Below the pieces are notes generated by a model, which worked only from the letters and a program-made list of their open reading frames with translations, was not told the DNA's origin and did not search any database. The position numbers and the translations under genes were made by a program. A stretch of DNA of 8,064 bases from Gammaproteobacteria bacterium (GTDB lineage Bacteria > Pseudomonadota > Gammaproteobacteria > SZUA-229), in assembly GCA_016764035.1 (NCBI GenBank), contig JAESSQ010000020.1:1-8064 (forward strand), in the 5' to 3' direction. Of the stretch, positions 1-6,665 are shown in pieces. The stretch's first letter is position 1, and each line of letters opens with the position of its first letter.

Positions 1-327
1 AAAGCGGTTAACGTATCACAAAAAAGTGAACGCATTAAAAACTTCCACCATAATACCTTAGAAAGTTTTTTTGAACTGGTTGGTAGCATGGGCCTTGATA
101 GCCCGAAAAAACTACAACCACAAATGCTCAAACGACGCTCACCTTATGGTGCACAGATGTCGACAGGAAGTTTAATTGCGCCATTAAAAGCCAATGCGTT
201 AATTGATAATAAGGCGCTTGAAGGATCCTGGCAGCAATGGTGGGAAAGCAGCAGTGCAGAACAATTTTATGTTAATGACACTTATATTTTGTCGCCTCCA
301 GAATTTAGACAGCCTGTTAAATCATAG
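1..327 (+). CDS. FMN-binding glutamate synthase family protein, C-terminal part
   Basis: This is the last 108 codons of a gene that begins before the window; it reads in frame from base 1 to a TAG at 325-327. The visible protein contains a segment like SERIKNFHHNTLESFFELVG followed by GLDSPKKLQPQML and a tryptophan-rich end (WQQWW). I recognise this as the tail of stand-alone FMN-binding glutamate-synthase domain proteins, which resemble the central part of GltB. After the TIM barrel, those proteins carry a helix of the R-x-x-NFH-x-x-T type, then a 'GL..P..L.P..' element. The family is usually described as an FMN- and Fe-S-associated oxidoreductase, often of unknown physiological substrate. 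The FMN-binding barrel is outside the window, so activity cannot be judged. It lies 138 nt upstream of bioA on the same strand, with no sign that the two are functionally linked. The family call rests only on the tail and is moderate. Confidence 0.6.
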   Translation, partial: KAVNVSQKSERIKNFHHNTLESFFELVGSMGLDSPKKLQPQMLKRRSPYGAQMSTGSLIAPLKANALIDNKALEGSWQQWWESSSAEQFYVNDTYILSPPEFRQPVKS

Positions 328-355
328 AAAGATAATCGCCTCTTTTATTACACAT

Positions 356-377
356 CATCTTATGAATCATAAAGATG
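356..377 (+). other. Imperfect hairpin downstream of the glutamate synthase-like gene
   Basis: CATCTTATG (356-364) pairs with CATAAAGATG (368-377), with one bulged A and a 3-nt loop. It starts 28 nt after the stop codon of the upstream gene. A run of five C follows rather than a run of T, so it is not a standard intrinsic terminator. It could still be a weak or factor-assisted 3' end, or chance. Confidence 0.25.
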
Positions 378-432
378 CCCCCATTCTCTCTGTTACCAAA
401 CAATAAACTTCAATTTTTTATAAAATACACCC

Positions 433-461
433 TTAAAATTAAAGGCCTATTTTCTTATAAA
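433..461 (+). promoter_or_regulatory. Possible sigma-70 promoter abutting the bioA start
   Basis: TTAAAA (433-438, 4 of 6 matches to TTGACA) is separated by exactly 17 bp from TATAAA (456-461, 5 of 6 matches to TATAAT). Transcription would begin at about 466-468, essentially at the bioA ATG at 466, so the mRNA would have little or no leader. A competing -10-like TATAAA/TAAAAT at 419-426 has a TTACCA (393-398) upstream, but its spacing is poor at 20-22 bp. I saw no clear BirA operator (paired TTGTAAAC-like half-sites) in 328-465. The region is AT-rich, so chance matches are likely. Confidence 0.3.
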
Positions 462-465
462 ACAC

Positions 466-1764
466 ATGAGCGCAACTAATACCACTACTCTGCTAAACGA
501 AGATATAAAATACGTTTGGCACCCTTACCGTTCTAGCCATTCTGATGGCCCCATATTTGCCGTTAAGTCTGCCAACGGTGTTTATCTAACACTTGAGGAT
601 GGTCGCCAATTAATCGATGGTATGTCTTCATGGTGGTGCGCTATACATGGTTACAATGTGCCCGCCTTAAACGATGCCATCAAACGCCAACTTAATAACA
701 TGGCGCACGTCATGTTCGGCGGCCTTACCCACTCACCAGCTGTCGAACTCTGCAAGAAACTTATCGAACTAACGCCTGTAAAACTGGATACGGTTTTTCT
801 CAGTGATTCTGGTTCGGTCGCTGTAGAAGTCGCGATGAAAATGGCAGTTCAATACTGGCAGGCAATGCAACAACCCAACAAACAAAAATTTATCAGTTTA
901 AGAAATGGCTATCATGGCGACACCTTCGGCGCGATGTCGGTCTGTGACCCCGTTACTGGTATGCATACCCTATTTAGCGATATATTGGCGAAGAATCATT
1001 TTATCGCTTCGCCATCCTGTGCTTTTGGTCAGCCTTGTACTATTGAGGACATCGGAGCGTTAAGCACACTTTTAGAATCACAACACGAATCGATCGCAGC
1101 TTTAATTCTCGAACCTATCGTACAGGGTGCGGGTGGCATGAAGTTTTATTCTGCTGATTATCTAAAACAGGCTAAAACCTTATGTGAGCGATATAACGTG
1201 TTTCTGATTGCCGACGAAATCGCCACCGGTTTTGCACGCACGGGCAAAATGTTCGCCTGTGAGCACGCTAACATCTCACCCGATATCATGTGTGTCGGCA
1301 AATCGTTAACCGGTGGTTACATGAGCCTGGCCGCAACGCTGTGCAGTAAAGAAATCAGCGATACTATCAGCAATAACCCTCCTCATGTTTTTATGCATGG
1401 TCCAACCTTTATGGGAAACCCATTAGCCTGTAGCGTTGCACTTGAAAACATCCGCCTACTCGAAGCGTCACCCTGGCAACAGAACATAAATAATATCGAA
1501 TCCCTTTTAACAACAGGGCTTGATGTTTGTAAGTCGCTTGATGGCGTTAAAGACGTGCGCGTATTGGGCGCAATCGGCGTGGTCGAATTAAAACAACCGG
1601 TTAATATGGCAACGATTCAGCAGGCATTTGTCGATCTAGGCGTTTGGATACGACCATTCGGCAATCTCGTTTATCTGATGCCTCCATATATCATTCAGGA
1701 AAACGAATTAAACATTTTATGCGATGCCATATACCAAATTTTAAAGAATAAAAAGCAACAATAA
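466..1764 (+). CDS. bioA: Adenosylmethionine-8-amino-7-oxononanoate aminotransferase (DAPA synthase)
   Basis: BioA is a cytoplasmic PLP enzyme that transfers an amino group from S-adenosylmethionine to 7-keto-8-aminopelargonate, giving 7,8-diaminopelargonate in biotin synthesis. The 432-residue product is close to E. coli BioA (429). Landmarks include HPY at 19-21, the paired tryptophans W56-W57 in GMSSWW (substrate pocket), the PLP-stacking Y149-H150-G151, D250-E251 in IADEIATGFARTG (D250 should contact the PLP ring nitrogen), the Schiff-base lysine K279 in VGKSLTGG, T314 in HGPTFMGNPLA and R396 in WIRPFGN. These separate it from general class III aminotransferases. The start at ATG 466 is supported because the HPY motif must be included and no later ATG precedes it, but there is no Shine-Dalgarno sequence in front. 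No other bio gene is nearby, so this is an isolated biotin gene in the window. An mltF-type gene follows on the same strand. Confidence 0.96.
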   Translation: MSATNTTTLLNEDIKYVWHPYRSSHSDGPIFAVKSANGVYLTLEDGRQLIDGMSSWWCAIHGYNVPALNDAIKRQLNNMAHVMFGGLTHSPAVELCKKLIELTPVKLDTVFLSDSGSVAVEVAMKMAVQYWQAMQQPNKQKFISLRNGYHGDTFGAMSVCDPVTGMHTLFSDILAKNHFIASPSCAFGQPCTIEDIGALSTLLESQHESIAALILEPIVQGAGGMKFYSADYLKQAKTLCERYNVFLIADEIATGFARTGKMFACEHANISPDIMCVGKSLTGGYMSLAATLCSKEISDTISNNPPHVFMHGPTFMGNPLACSVALENIRLLEASPWQQNINNIESLLTTGLDVCKSLDGVKDVRVLGAIGVVELKQPVNMATIQQAFVDLGVWIRPFGNLVYLMPPYIIQENELNILCDAIYQILKNKKQQ

Positions 1765-1769
1765 ATAGC

Positions 1770-1775
1770 TATAAT
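1770..1775 (+). promoter_or_regulatory. Consensus -10 element upstream of the mltF-type gene
   Basis: A perfect TATAAT lies 5 nt after the bioA stop codon. The position 17 bp upstream reads AATAAA, a poor -35, and there is no TG extension, so the promoter is only a candidate. If used, it would start transcription near 1782 and give the lytic transglycosylase its own promoter with a leader of about 60 nt. Confidence 0.3.
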
Positions 1776-1831
1776 GTGTACCATAGTAATGTCTGTTTTT
1801 AGTTAACACGCTTTCGTTAGCCCACTGTATC

Positions 1832-1846
1832 AGGACTACAATCATC
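1832..1846 (+). promoter_or_regulatory. Shine-Dalgarno AGGA followed by tandem ATC codons: probable true start of the mltF-type gene
   Basis: AGGA at 1832-1835 is followed by two in-frame ATC codons at 1841 and 1844, with 5 and 8 nt spacing. Reading from either gives an N-terminus with lysine, arginine and histidine (DVNKSYFRHIS) before the hydrophobic segment, as expected of a membrane anchor or signal. The conventional TTG at 1889 has no ribosome-binding sequence and starts inside the hydrophobic segment. The frame is open back to a stop at 1787-1789 with no ATG, GTG or TTG before 1889. Confidence 0.45.
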
Positions 1847-1888
1847 GACGTTAACAAATCGTATTTTCGCCATATTTCACTTGCACTG

Positions 1889-3277
1889 TTGCTGGTCATA
1901 GCGTGCATTATATTCATCTTCAATTACCTGCCAAAATTCAATGACGTCTCAATAATTGAAGACATTAAAAATAAAAATCAACTTGTTGTCATTACACGTA
2001 ATAGCCCTACAACCTATTTTGAAGGTTCAGACGGGCCCGCTGGTCTTGAATACGAGCTGGTAAAACTGTTTGCAGATGAGCTCGGTGTTGAGCTAACTTT
2101 ACTGGTGCCTGAGTCATTAAACGACTTACTTAACGATATTTCCAATAACGTCATTCACATCGCAGCTGCCGGTTTAACTATAACCAGAGAGCGAGAAAAA
2201 ATATTTCGATTTGGCCCTGCTTATCAAGAAATAACCGAACAACTAATTTATAACGTAGCGAACAAAAGACCAAGGAGTCTGTCAAGGATTAACGGTTCGC
2301 TAGAAGTTGTCGCTAACTCTAGCCATGAAGAACGTTTAACCTATTTAAAGAAGACCATAGTCGATCTTAACTGGAAATCACATTATGAACTTGAGAGTGA
2401 AGAACTATTACAGATGGTATCTGACAACATCATCGAATACACCATAGCCGACTCCAATGAGGTTTCTTTGAATCAACGGTTTTTAATAAACCTACGCGTT
2501 GCATTTGATATTAGCGAACCACAATCGCTTGCATGGGCACTACCTAAAACAGAAGACATGAGCCTGTATTTAGCGGTTGAAAAATTCTTCGACAAAATAA
2601 AAAACAACGGCGTGCTTACGAAACTTATCGAACGCAATTATGGTCATCTCGACAACTTCAACTACGTTGGCACAAAAATATATATGCGCCATATCGAACA
2701 AAGACTACCAACATTTCGAGAATATTTTGAAAAAGCAGCCGCTGAAGAATCTGTTGACTGGCGCTTAATCGCAGCGATGGGCTATCAAGAGTCACACTGG
2801 GACCCCAATGCTGTTTCACCAACAGGCGTGCGCGGACTCATGATGTTAACGCAAAAAACGGCTAAAGAACTGGGCATAAAAGATCGTCTCAACCCAGAAA
2901 GCAGTATTACTGGTGGCGCAAGATACTTTAAAAAAACACATGACCGCATCAATAAAAACGTTACCGAGCCAGATCGAACCTGGATGGCGATGGCGGCTTA
3001 TAATGTCGGTTATGCTCATTTACAAGATGCCAGGAAAATTACCCGTAAGTTAGGAAAAAACCCCCATTTATGGGTTGATGTAAAGCAAGCACTACCATTA
3101 CTCGCCAAGAAAAAATGGTACAAAGATACACGTTACGGATACGCCCGTGGCTGGGAGCCAGTACGTTATGTTGAGAATATAAGAAGTTACTACGATATAT
3201 TAAAATGGGTAGAAGGTAAAAACGCCGTTTCGACACCTGTGCCTAAAGAATTTCTAAAAATACCTAATAGCCTATAA
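1889..3277 (+). CDS. mltF: Membrane-bound lytic murein transglycosylase F (MltF type)
   Basis: MltF is an envelope enzyme that cleaves the MurNAc-GlcNAc bond of peptidoglycan, forming 1,6-anhydro ends. Coordinates use TTG 1889, the nearest conventional start (462 residues), but translation more likely starts at ATC 1841 or 1844, 15-16 residues earlier. In TTG numbering a hydrophobic anchor spans about 1-14. A periplasmic solute-binding-like (SBP_bac_3) domain follows from about 25 to 255, including GLEYELVKLFADELGV and AAAGLTITRERE. A C-terminal SLT domain runs from about 275 to 440. The catalytic glutamate is E301 in AMGYQESHWDP, followed by SPTGVRGLMMLT, GGARYF, AAYNVGYAHLQDA and YGYARGWEPVRYVENI. 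Counting from ATC 1844 makes it residue 316, close to Glu314 that I recall for E. coli MltF. The similarity to E. coli MltF is clear along the whole length, with a shorter tail (E. coli about 518 residues). It converges with the CheR-like gene after a 28-nt gap. Confidence 0.93.
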   Translation: MLVIACIIFIFNYLPKFNDVSIIEDIKNKNQLVVITRNSPTTYFEGSDGPAGLEYELVKLFADELGVELTLLVPESLNDLLNDISNNVIHIAAAGLTITREREKIFRFGPAYQEITEQLIYNVANKRPRSLSRINGSLEVVANSSHEERLTYLKKTIVDLNWKSHYELESEELLQMVSDNIIEYTIADSNEVSLNQRFLINLRVAFDISEPQSLAWALPKTEDMSLYLAVEKFFDKIKNNGVLTKLIERNYGHLDNFNYVGTKIYMRHIEQRLPTFREYFEKAAAEESVDWRLIAAMGYQESHWDPNAVSPTGVRGLMMLTQKTAKELGIKDRLNPESSITGGARYFKKTHDRINKNVTEPDRTWMAMAAYNVGYAHLQDARKITRKLGKNPHLWVDVKQALPLLAKKKWYKDTRYGYARGWEPVRYVENIRSYYDILKWVEGKNAVSTPVPKEFLKIPNSL

Positions 3278-3305
3278 CTATTTTCGAATATTTAAACAGC
3301 CCGAA

Positions 3306-4121
3306 CTAACTTTTTTGTCTGTAGAACATTCCTGCCGAATGTTCTACACGTTCTAGACCAAGGTTAACCGGAATTATCTGACCACCTGCTGTTAGAAAAA
3401 CACCACCCGATTTTAATAAGTCTGCCATCTTCTGCAAAATATCGGTCTTTACTTCATTTGAATAGTATACGAGTTCATCAGGGCAAATAATTAAATCCAT
3501 CGACTCTAATGGCTGTAAATCTTCAGTAATATCATACTGATAAAAATTTATCCGTTGGCGAATTTTATCCCTAACCTGACCATTTTCAGCTTCTTTGTTC
3601 AAGGTCACATATAACTTTGTATTTTCATCACTTAAGGTCGACAACTGCAATACTGAATAGCATCCTTCATCTGCCCAGGTAATGTTGTCTTTTAGAATGT
3701 CCGTTGCAAATACATGATGATTTTTAGTCTCACCACTTCGATGCTCAAACGTCGCCATCTCCATCGCTATAGAATAAGCAAGTTGTCCTTGTCCACAACC
3801 TACAACCCAAATTCTTGCATTGTTTGGTAACTGTGAAAATATATAATTACGTAGTATACTTTTTATATCACTACTAAGTATCCAGCTAGGTTCGCGATGC
3901 GAAATAACGTCCAGTAACTCTGCGCATAACTCTGCGTCATCATCTTGTAATTTTTCCGCAAGCAAAGCTAATGACTTTAGCTTATTTCGCAAAAGCAACG
4001 GATTGATTCTTTCTAAAAAACTACTGCGTTGACCATCAGGCACAACAACACCGAGAACATTATGTAAGGCTACGAGCAAAGATTCGTAATCGTCAATGGT
4101 ATGTACAATGGCAGATGACAT
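3306..4121 (-). CDS. Divergent CheR-like SAM-dependent methyltransferase-fold protein
   Basis: This predicted cytoplasmic protein of 271 residues resembles the catalytic domain of CheR, which methylates glutamates of chemoreceptors. A helical N-terminal part (about 1-98) precedes RIWVVGCGQGQLAYSIAMEM (103-122, motif I), the acidic ATDI (139-142), DEGCYS (151-156), DLIICPDELVYYS (209-221), LLKSGGVFLTAGG (235-247) and a GMFYR end (264-268). The order matches CheR, and the fold call is fairly secure. Key positions differ, however: GEEPYS is replaced by GQLAYS, CRNV by CPDE, and the N-terminal T-x-x-E-T-x-FFR region by SHREPSWIL. SAM binding or receptor methylation is therefore doubtful. ATG 4121 is preferred because GAAGG lies 7 nt upstream; the frame extends to a TTG at 4196 (296 residues) without a ribosome-binding site. 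No chemotaxis gene is nearby. It follows recO after about 150 nt. Confidence 0.7.
   Translation of the reverse strand: MSSAIVHTIDDYESLLVALHNVLGVVVPDGQRSSFLERINPLLLRNKLKSLALLAEKLQDDDAELCAELLDVISHREPSWILSSDIKSILRNYIFSQLPNNARIWVVGCGQGQLAYSIAMEMATFEHRSGETKNHHVFATDILKDNITWADEGCYSVLQLSTLSDENTKLYVTLNKEAENGQVRDKIRQRINFYQYDITEDLQPLESMDLIICPDELVYYSNEVKTDILQKMADLLKSGGVFLTAGGQIIPVNLGLERVEHSAGMFYRQKS
3320..3348. repeat. Perfect 12-bp inverted repeat at the convergent gene junction
   Basis: TGTAGAACATTC (3320-3331) is the exact reverse complement of GAATGTTCTACA (3337-3348), with a 5-nt loop (3332-3336). It lies within the last codons of the CheR-like gene, where it encodes VEHSAGMFYR. A run of six T sits just before it on the plus strand (3311-3316). 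That orientation is wrong for an intrinsic terminator: the T run precedes the hairpin on the plus strand, and the minus strand has an A run after it. It could still stabilise or delimit either of the two convergent mRNAs. Confidence 0.6.
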
Positions 4122-4274
4122 AATTAGGCCTTCAGAGAGAATAACAAAAAACGTATACTCAATCATAGAAGGAAATTGACGAACTGCAATAATCAACGAT
4201 GTATATAGTTAGTATTTGAACTTCACGGCGATTAAATTAGTACGCGTTTTCACCCATCCGGTAATTACAACGAT

Positions 4275-5003
4275 TTATCGTGTAGCCGGTCTGAATAATT
4301 CCCGACTTTTAAGCTTTTTATTTCCCAGGTGATGATTAATCAGGAATCGCATAAGATATTTCAGTTCAGCTAAACATTGTGGGTTTTCTGCGATTTTTTG
4401 AAATTGCTCAGCTGATAGCGCCTGCAAACATGAGCCTGACAATTGTGGCACGTTTGCATTTGTGGCCACACTGTTTCTAACCGGACCGTGTTCAAGAAAA
4501 TAGCTATACACTTCGTTAGCCTTAATCTCATCACCGGTATCTGCCTCAACATCTACGTTAAGTCCAAAGCCCAATAATTCAAGCAGTTTAATTTCAAATT
4601 GTCGCAGCGTTATTTCTATTGTTAACTTATTTTCCAATGCATACAAACAATGATGATATCGTTCAAAAACTGCTTCTTGCACGTCGTCTTTGTGCAGTAA
4701 ATACATTAACAGCTCATTAACATACAGAGCAGAAAGTAACGATTTACTTTTTAGAACAGGTGCTTTGATATCTGCTCGCTCGATACTTTTCAAATAAGGC
4801 AGGCTACCCTTACCCTGCCAGCTTATAACCAGCGGCGTAAACAATAATAAGTTACCCGCTATTTTTGAGCGCACGCCACGACTACCGCGTGACATGAGTG
4901 AAACGCGCCCATAATCTTTTGTAAATACTTCCAGGATACTACTGGTCTCTCGAAAGGCACGTTTATGCAGGATATAGGCAACCTGTGTGTTAACAACGTT
5001 CAC
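4275..5003 (-). CDS. recO: DNA repair protein RecO
   Basis: RecO works with RecR to displace single-strand-binding protein and load RecA at gaps in the RecF recombination pathway. The 242-residue product has the family's N-terminal OB-fold: AYILHKRAFRETSSILEVFT (9-28), YGRVSLMSRG (31-40) and FTPL (55-58). A helical region begins at ALYVNELL (92-99) and includes LRQFEIKLLELLGFGLN. Length matches E. coli RecO (242). No zinc-binding cysteine cluster is visible, as in other gammaproteobacterial RecO proteins. The start is a GTG at 5003, and the preceding in-frame codons run straight into a TAA, so nothing further upstream is possible. AGG lies only 2 nt before the GTG, closer than usual. The era stop is 9 nt upstream, so translation is probably coupled. 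Downstream, a short dyad at 4266-4284 covers the stop codon, without a T run. Confidence 0.94.
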   Translation of the reverse strand: MNVVNTQVAYILHKRAFRETSSILEVFTKDYGRVSLMSRGSRGVRSKIAGNLLLFTPLVISWQGKGSLPYLKSIERADIKAPVLKSKSLLSALYVNELLMYLLHKDDVQEAVFERYHHCLYALENKLTIEITLRQFEIKLLELLGFGLNVDVEADTGDEIKANEVYSYFLEHGPVRNSVATNANVPQLSGSCLQALSAEQFQKIAENPQCLAELKYLMRFLINHHLGNKKLKSRELFRPATR

Positions 5004-5012
5004 TACCTGTTA

Positions 5013-5939
5013 CTATTCGCTGTAACCTAATCCACGAAGTGCACGTTCATCATTCGACCAACCTTCGCGTACTTTTACCCATAGATTTAAATAGACTTTT
5101 GACTCGATCATCTTACTTATATCTTCGCGAGCTTTTGTACCGATACTTTTTAGCCTGATACCCTTTTTACCAATGATTATAGCTTTCTGACCTTTGCTTT
5201 CTACAAAAATAGTGGCATGTATACGCACGATATCAACATCTTCATCATACTTGTCGATATTTACCGTGGATGTATAAGGCAACTCCTGGCCTAATTCGCG
5301 GATTAACTTTTCTCGAATTATTTCAGCAGCAAGAAAACGCATACTTCGATCAGTCACCTGATCTTCCGGATAAAAGTAAGCATTTTCAGGAAGCAAACTC
5401 GCAACCTTGTTTTCAAGTACGTCGATATTGGTACCATTAAGTGCTGAAACAGGTATAACTTCGGTAAAGTCTAATTTGGTTGATAGCTTCTGAATAAGCG
5501 GTAATAACTGCTTCTTGTTTTCTAACATATCCATTTTGTTAACGATTAGCAACACAGGACAAGTAACCGACTGTAACTTTTCGATAATGGCCTGATCCTC
5601 TTCGGTCCATTTTTTTGCCTGTACGACAAACAATATTATGTCCACATCATTCAACAACGAGGTTGCTGCACGATTCATATATTTGTTTATTGCCGTTCCT
5701 CGACGTTGATGTATGCCTGGTGTATCAACATAGACTGCTTGTACACTATCTACCGTTTTTACACCGAGAATCTGATGACGAGTCGTTTGCGGCTTACGCG
5801 AAGTAATACTCAGCTTCATGCCCAGAATATGATTCAGCAATGTAGACTTACCAACATTAGGTCGCCCAACTATCGCTACATAACCACAATGTCGCTTACT
5901 TTCACTCATTTCAGAATCAACCATTTTTAAGTCGTCCAT
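5013..5939 (-). CDS. era: GTPase Era
   Basis: Era is an essential GTPase that binds the 3' end of 16S rRNA and promotes 30S subunit maturation at the inner face of the membrane. All G motifs are present: GRPNVGKS (25-32, P-loop), the switch I segment SRKPQTTRH (47-55), DTPG (72-75), NKMD (134-137) and SAL (165-167). The C-terminal KH domain shows KGQKAIIIGKKGIRLKSIG with its GxxG loop, followed by LWVKVREGW. The end DERALRGLGY is characteristic of Era. From ATG 5939 the protein has 308 residues. An internal ATG at 5909 would give 298, nearer to E. coli Era (301), and aligns better with its MSIDKSYCGF start; a third ATG lies at 5924. None has a strong ribosome-binding site. From 5939 it overlaps the rnc end by 23 nt; from 5909 it would start 7 nt after the rnc stop. 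Confidence 0.96.
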   Translation of the reverse strand: MDDLKMVDSEMSESKRHCGYVAIVGRPNVGKSTLLNHILGMKLSITSRKPQTTRHQILGVKTVDSVQAVYVDTPGIHQRRGTAINKYMNRAATSLLNDVDIILFVVQAKKWTEEDQAIIEKLQSVTCPVLLIVNKMDMLENKKQLLPLIQKLSTKLDFTEVIPVSALNGTNIDVLENKVASLLPENAYFYPEDQVTDRSMRFLAAEIIREKLIRELGQELPYTSTVNIDKYDEDVDIVRIHATIFVESKGQKAIIIGKKGIRLKSIGTKAREDISKMIESKVYLNLWVKVREGWSNDERALRGLGYSE

Positions 5940-6621
5940 AAAAAATTTCTACTTGTGCAATGGCTTTGTCAGCAGCAATTTGTTCAGCTTTTCGACGACT
6001 CTTGCCCTTACTACTTACTTCTATATTCATTTTATTTATGACACAATTAACATGAAAGATTTGCGCATGTGCCTGACCACTAATGTTAACTACCTGATAG
6101 TCCGGCAACGCAAAATGACGTGATTGCAAAAGCTCCTGTAACCGCGTTTTAGGGTCTTTCAAACTTTCTAAATCAGGCGGCGTTGCTAACCGCTGGGCAT
6201 ACAACCGTACGATTAAATCACGTGCCGGTGGAAAACCACCATCGCAATAGACAGAACCGATAATACTTTCCACTGCATCGGCGAGTATAGATGGTCGACG
6301 AAAGCCACCACTTTTAAGTTCACCCGAACCCAGTTTAATGACATCCCCAAGATTTAATTTATTTGCTATTTCGGCCAAAGAATCTTTATCAACCAAATTA
6401 GCACGTAGACGACTTAAGTCACCTTCCTGTACATTGGGGTAGAGCTTAAAAAGTTCATGTGCAATAACAAAATTTAATATGCTATCACCTAAAAACTCCA
6501 GACGTTCATTGTTGATAGACGCGTAACTTCGATGCGTAAGAGCCTCATCGAGCAATGCGATATCTACAAAAGAATATTCTAGCTTTTTTAATAAAGCATC
6601 AATGGCAATTGACTGCGCCAT
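5917..6621 (-). CDS. rnc: Ribonuclease III
   Basis: RNase III cuts double-stranded RNA, processing the rRNA precursor and selected mRNAs, often including its own. The 234-residue product has the catalytic domain (about 5-150) with the signature NERLEFLGDSILN at 38-50. The acidic active-site residues E39, D46, D115 and E118 are all present; E118 matches the essential Glu117 of E. coli. A double-stranded RNA-binding domain follows (about 155-228), starting at DPKTRLQELLQ and ending with the basic SSKGKSRRKAEQIAADKAI. Length is near the E. coli enzyme (226). ATG 6621 fits the family start, although only a weak GAG-type Shine-Dalgarno lies upstream. The 44-nt gap to the DUF4845 gene shows no stable hairpin by eye that would suggest an autoregulatory RNase III site. 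The order rnc-era-recO is the usual one. Confidence 0.97.
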   Translation of the reverse strand: MAQSIAIDALLKKLEYSFVDIALLDEALTHRSYASINNERLEFLGDSILNFVIAHELFKLYPNVQEGDLSRLRANLVDKDSLAEIANKLNLGDVIKLGSGELKSGGFRRPSILADAVESIIGSVYCDGGFPPARDLIVRLYAQRLATPPDLESLKDPKTRLQELLQSRHFALPDYQVVNISGQAHAQIFHVNCVINKMNIEVSSKGKSRRKAEQIAADKAIAQVEIFYGRLKNG

Positions 6622-6665
6622 ACAAACTACTCAACATTTTTCATGGACAAACGATACGATAAATT

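Noticed and set aside
203..406. Plus-strand open frame of 67 codons overlapping the glutamate synthase-like gene
   Set aside because: It lies out of frame within the end of a recognisable gene, and its product resembles no known protein.
328..465. BirA operator upstream of bioA
   Set aside because: TGTTACC near 391 loosely resembles one half-site, but no matching inverted half appears at the expected distance.
1741..1923. Minus-strand open frame of 60 codons across the bioA end and the mltF leader
   Set aside because: It overlaps the bioA 3' end and the N-terminal coding part of mltF, has no ribosome-binding site, and shows no recognisable protein features.
3278..3305. Intrinsic terminator between the convergent mltF-type and CheR-like genes
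   Set aside because: The 28-nt gap has no GC-rich stem, and the T run at 3311-3316 is not preceded by a hairpin on the plus strand.
4122..4274. A small gene or a strong promoter between recO and the CheR-like gene
   Set aside because: Only the TTG extension of the CheR-like frame is open here. A TATACA-like box on the minus strand lacks a matching -35 element.
4266..4284. Dyad over the recO stop codon (ACGAT-TT-ATCGT, with flanking TAC/GTA arms)
   Set aside because: The loop is only 2 nt, one base is bulged and no T run follows on the minus strand, so it does not qualify as an intrinsic terminator; it may be chance.
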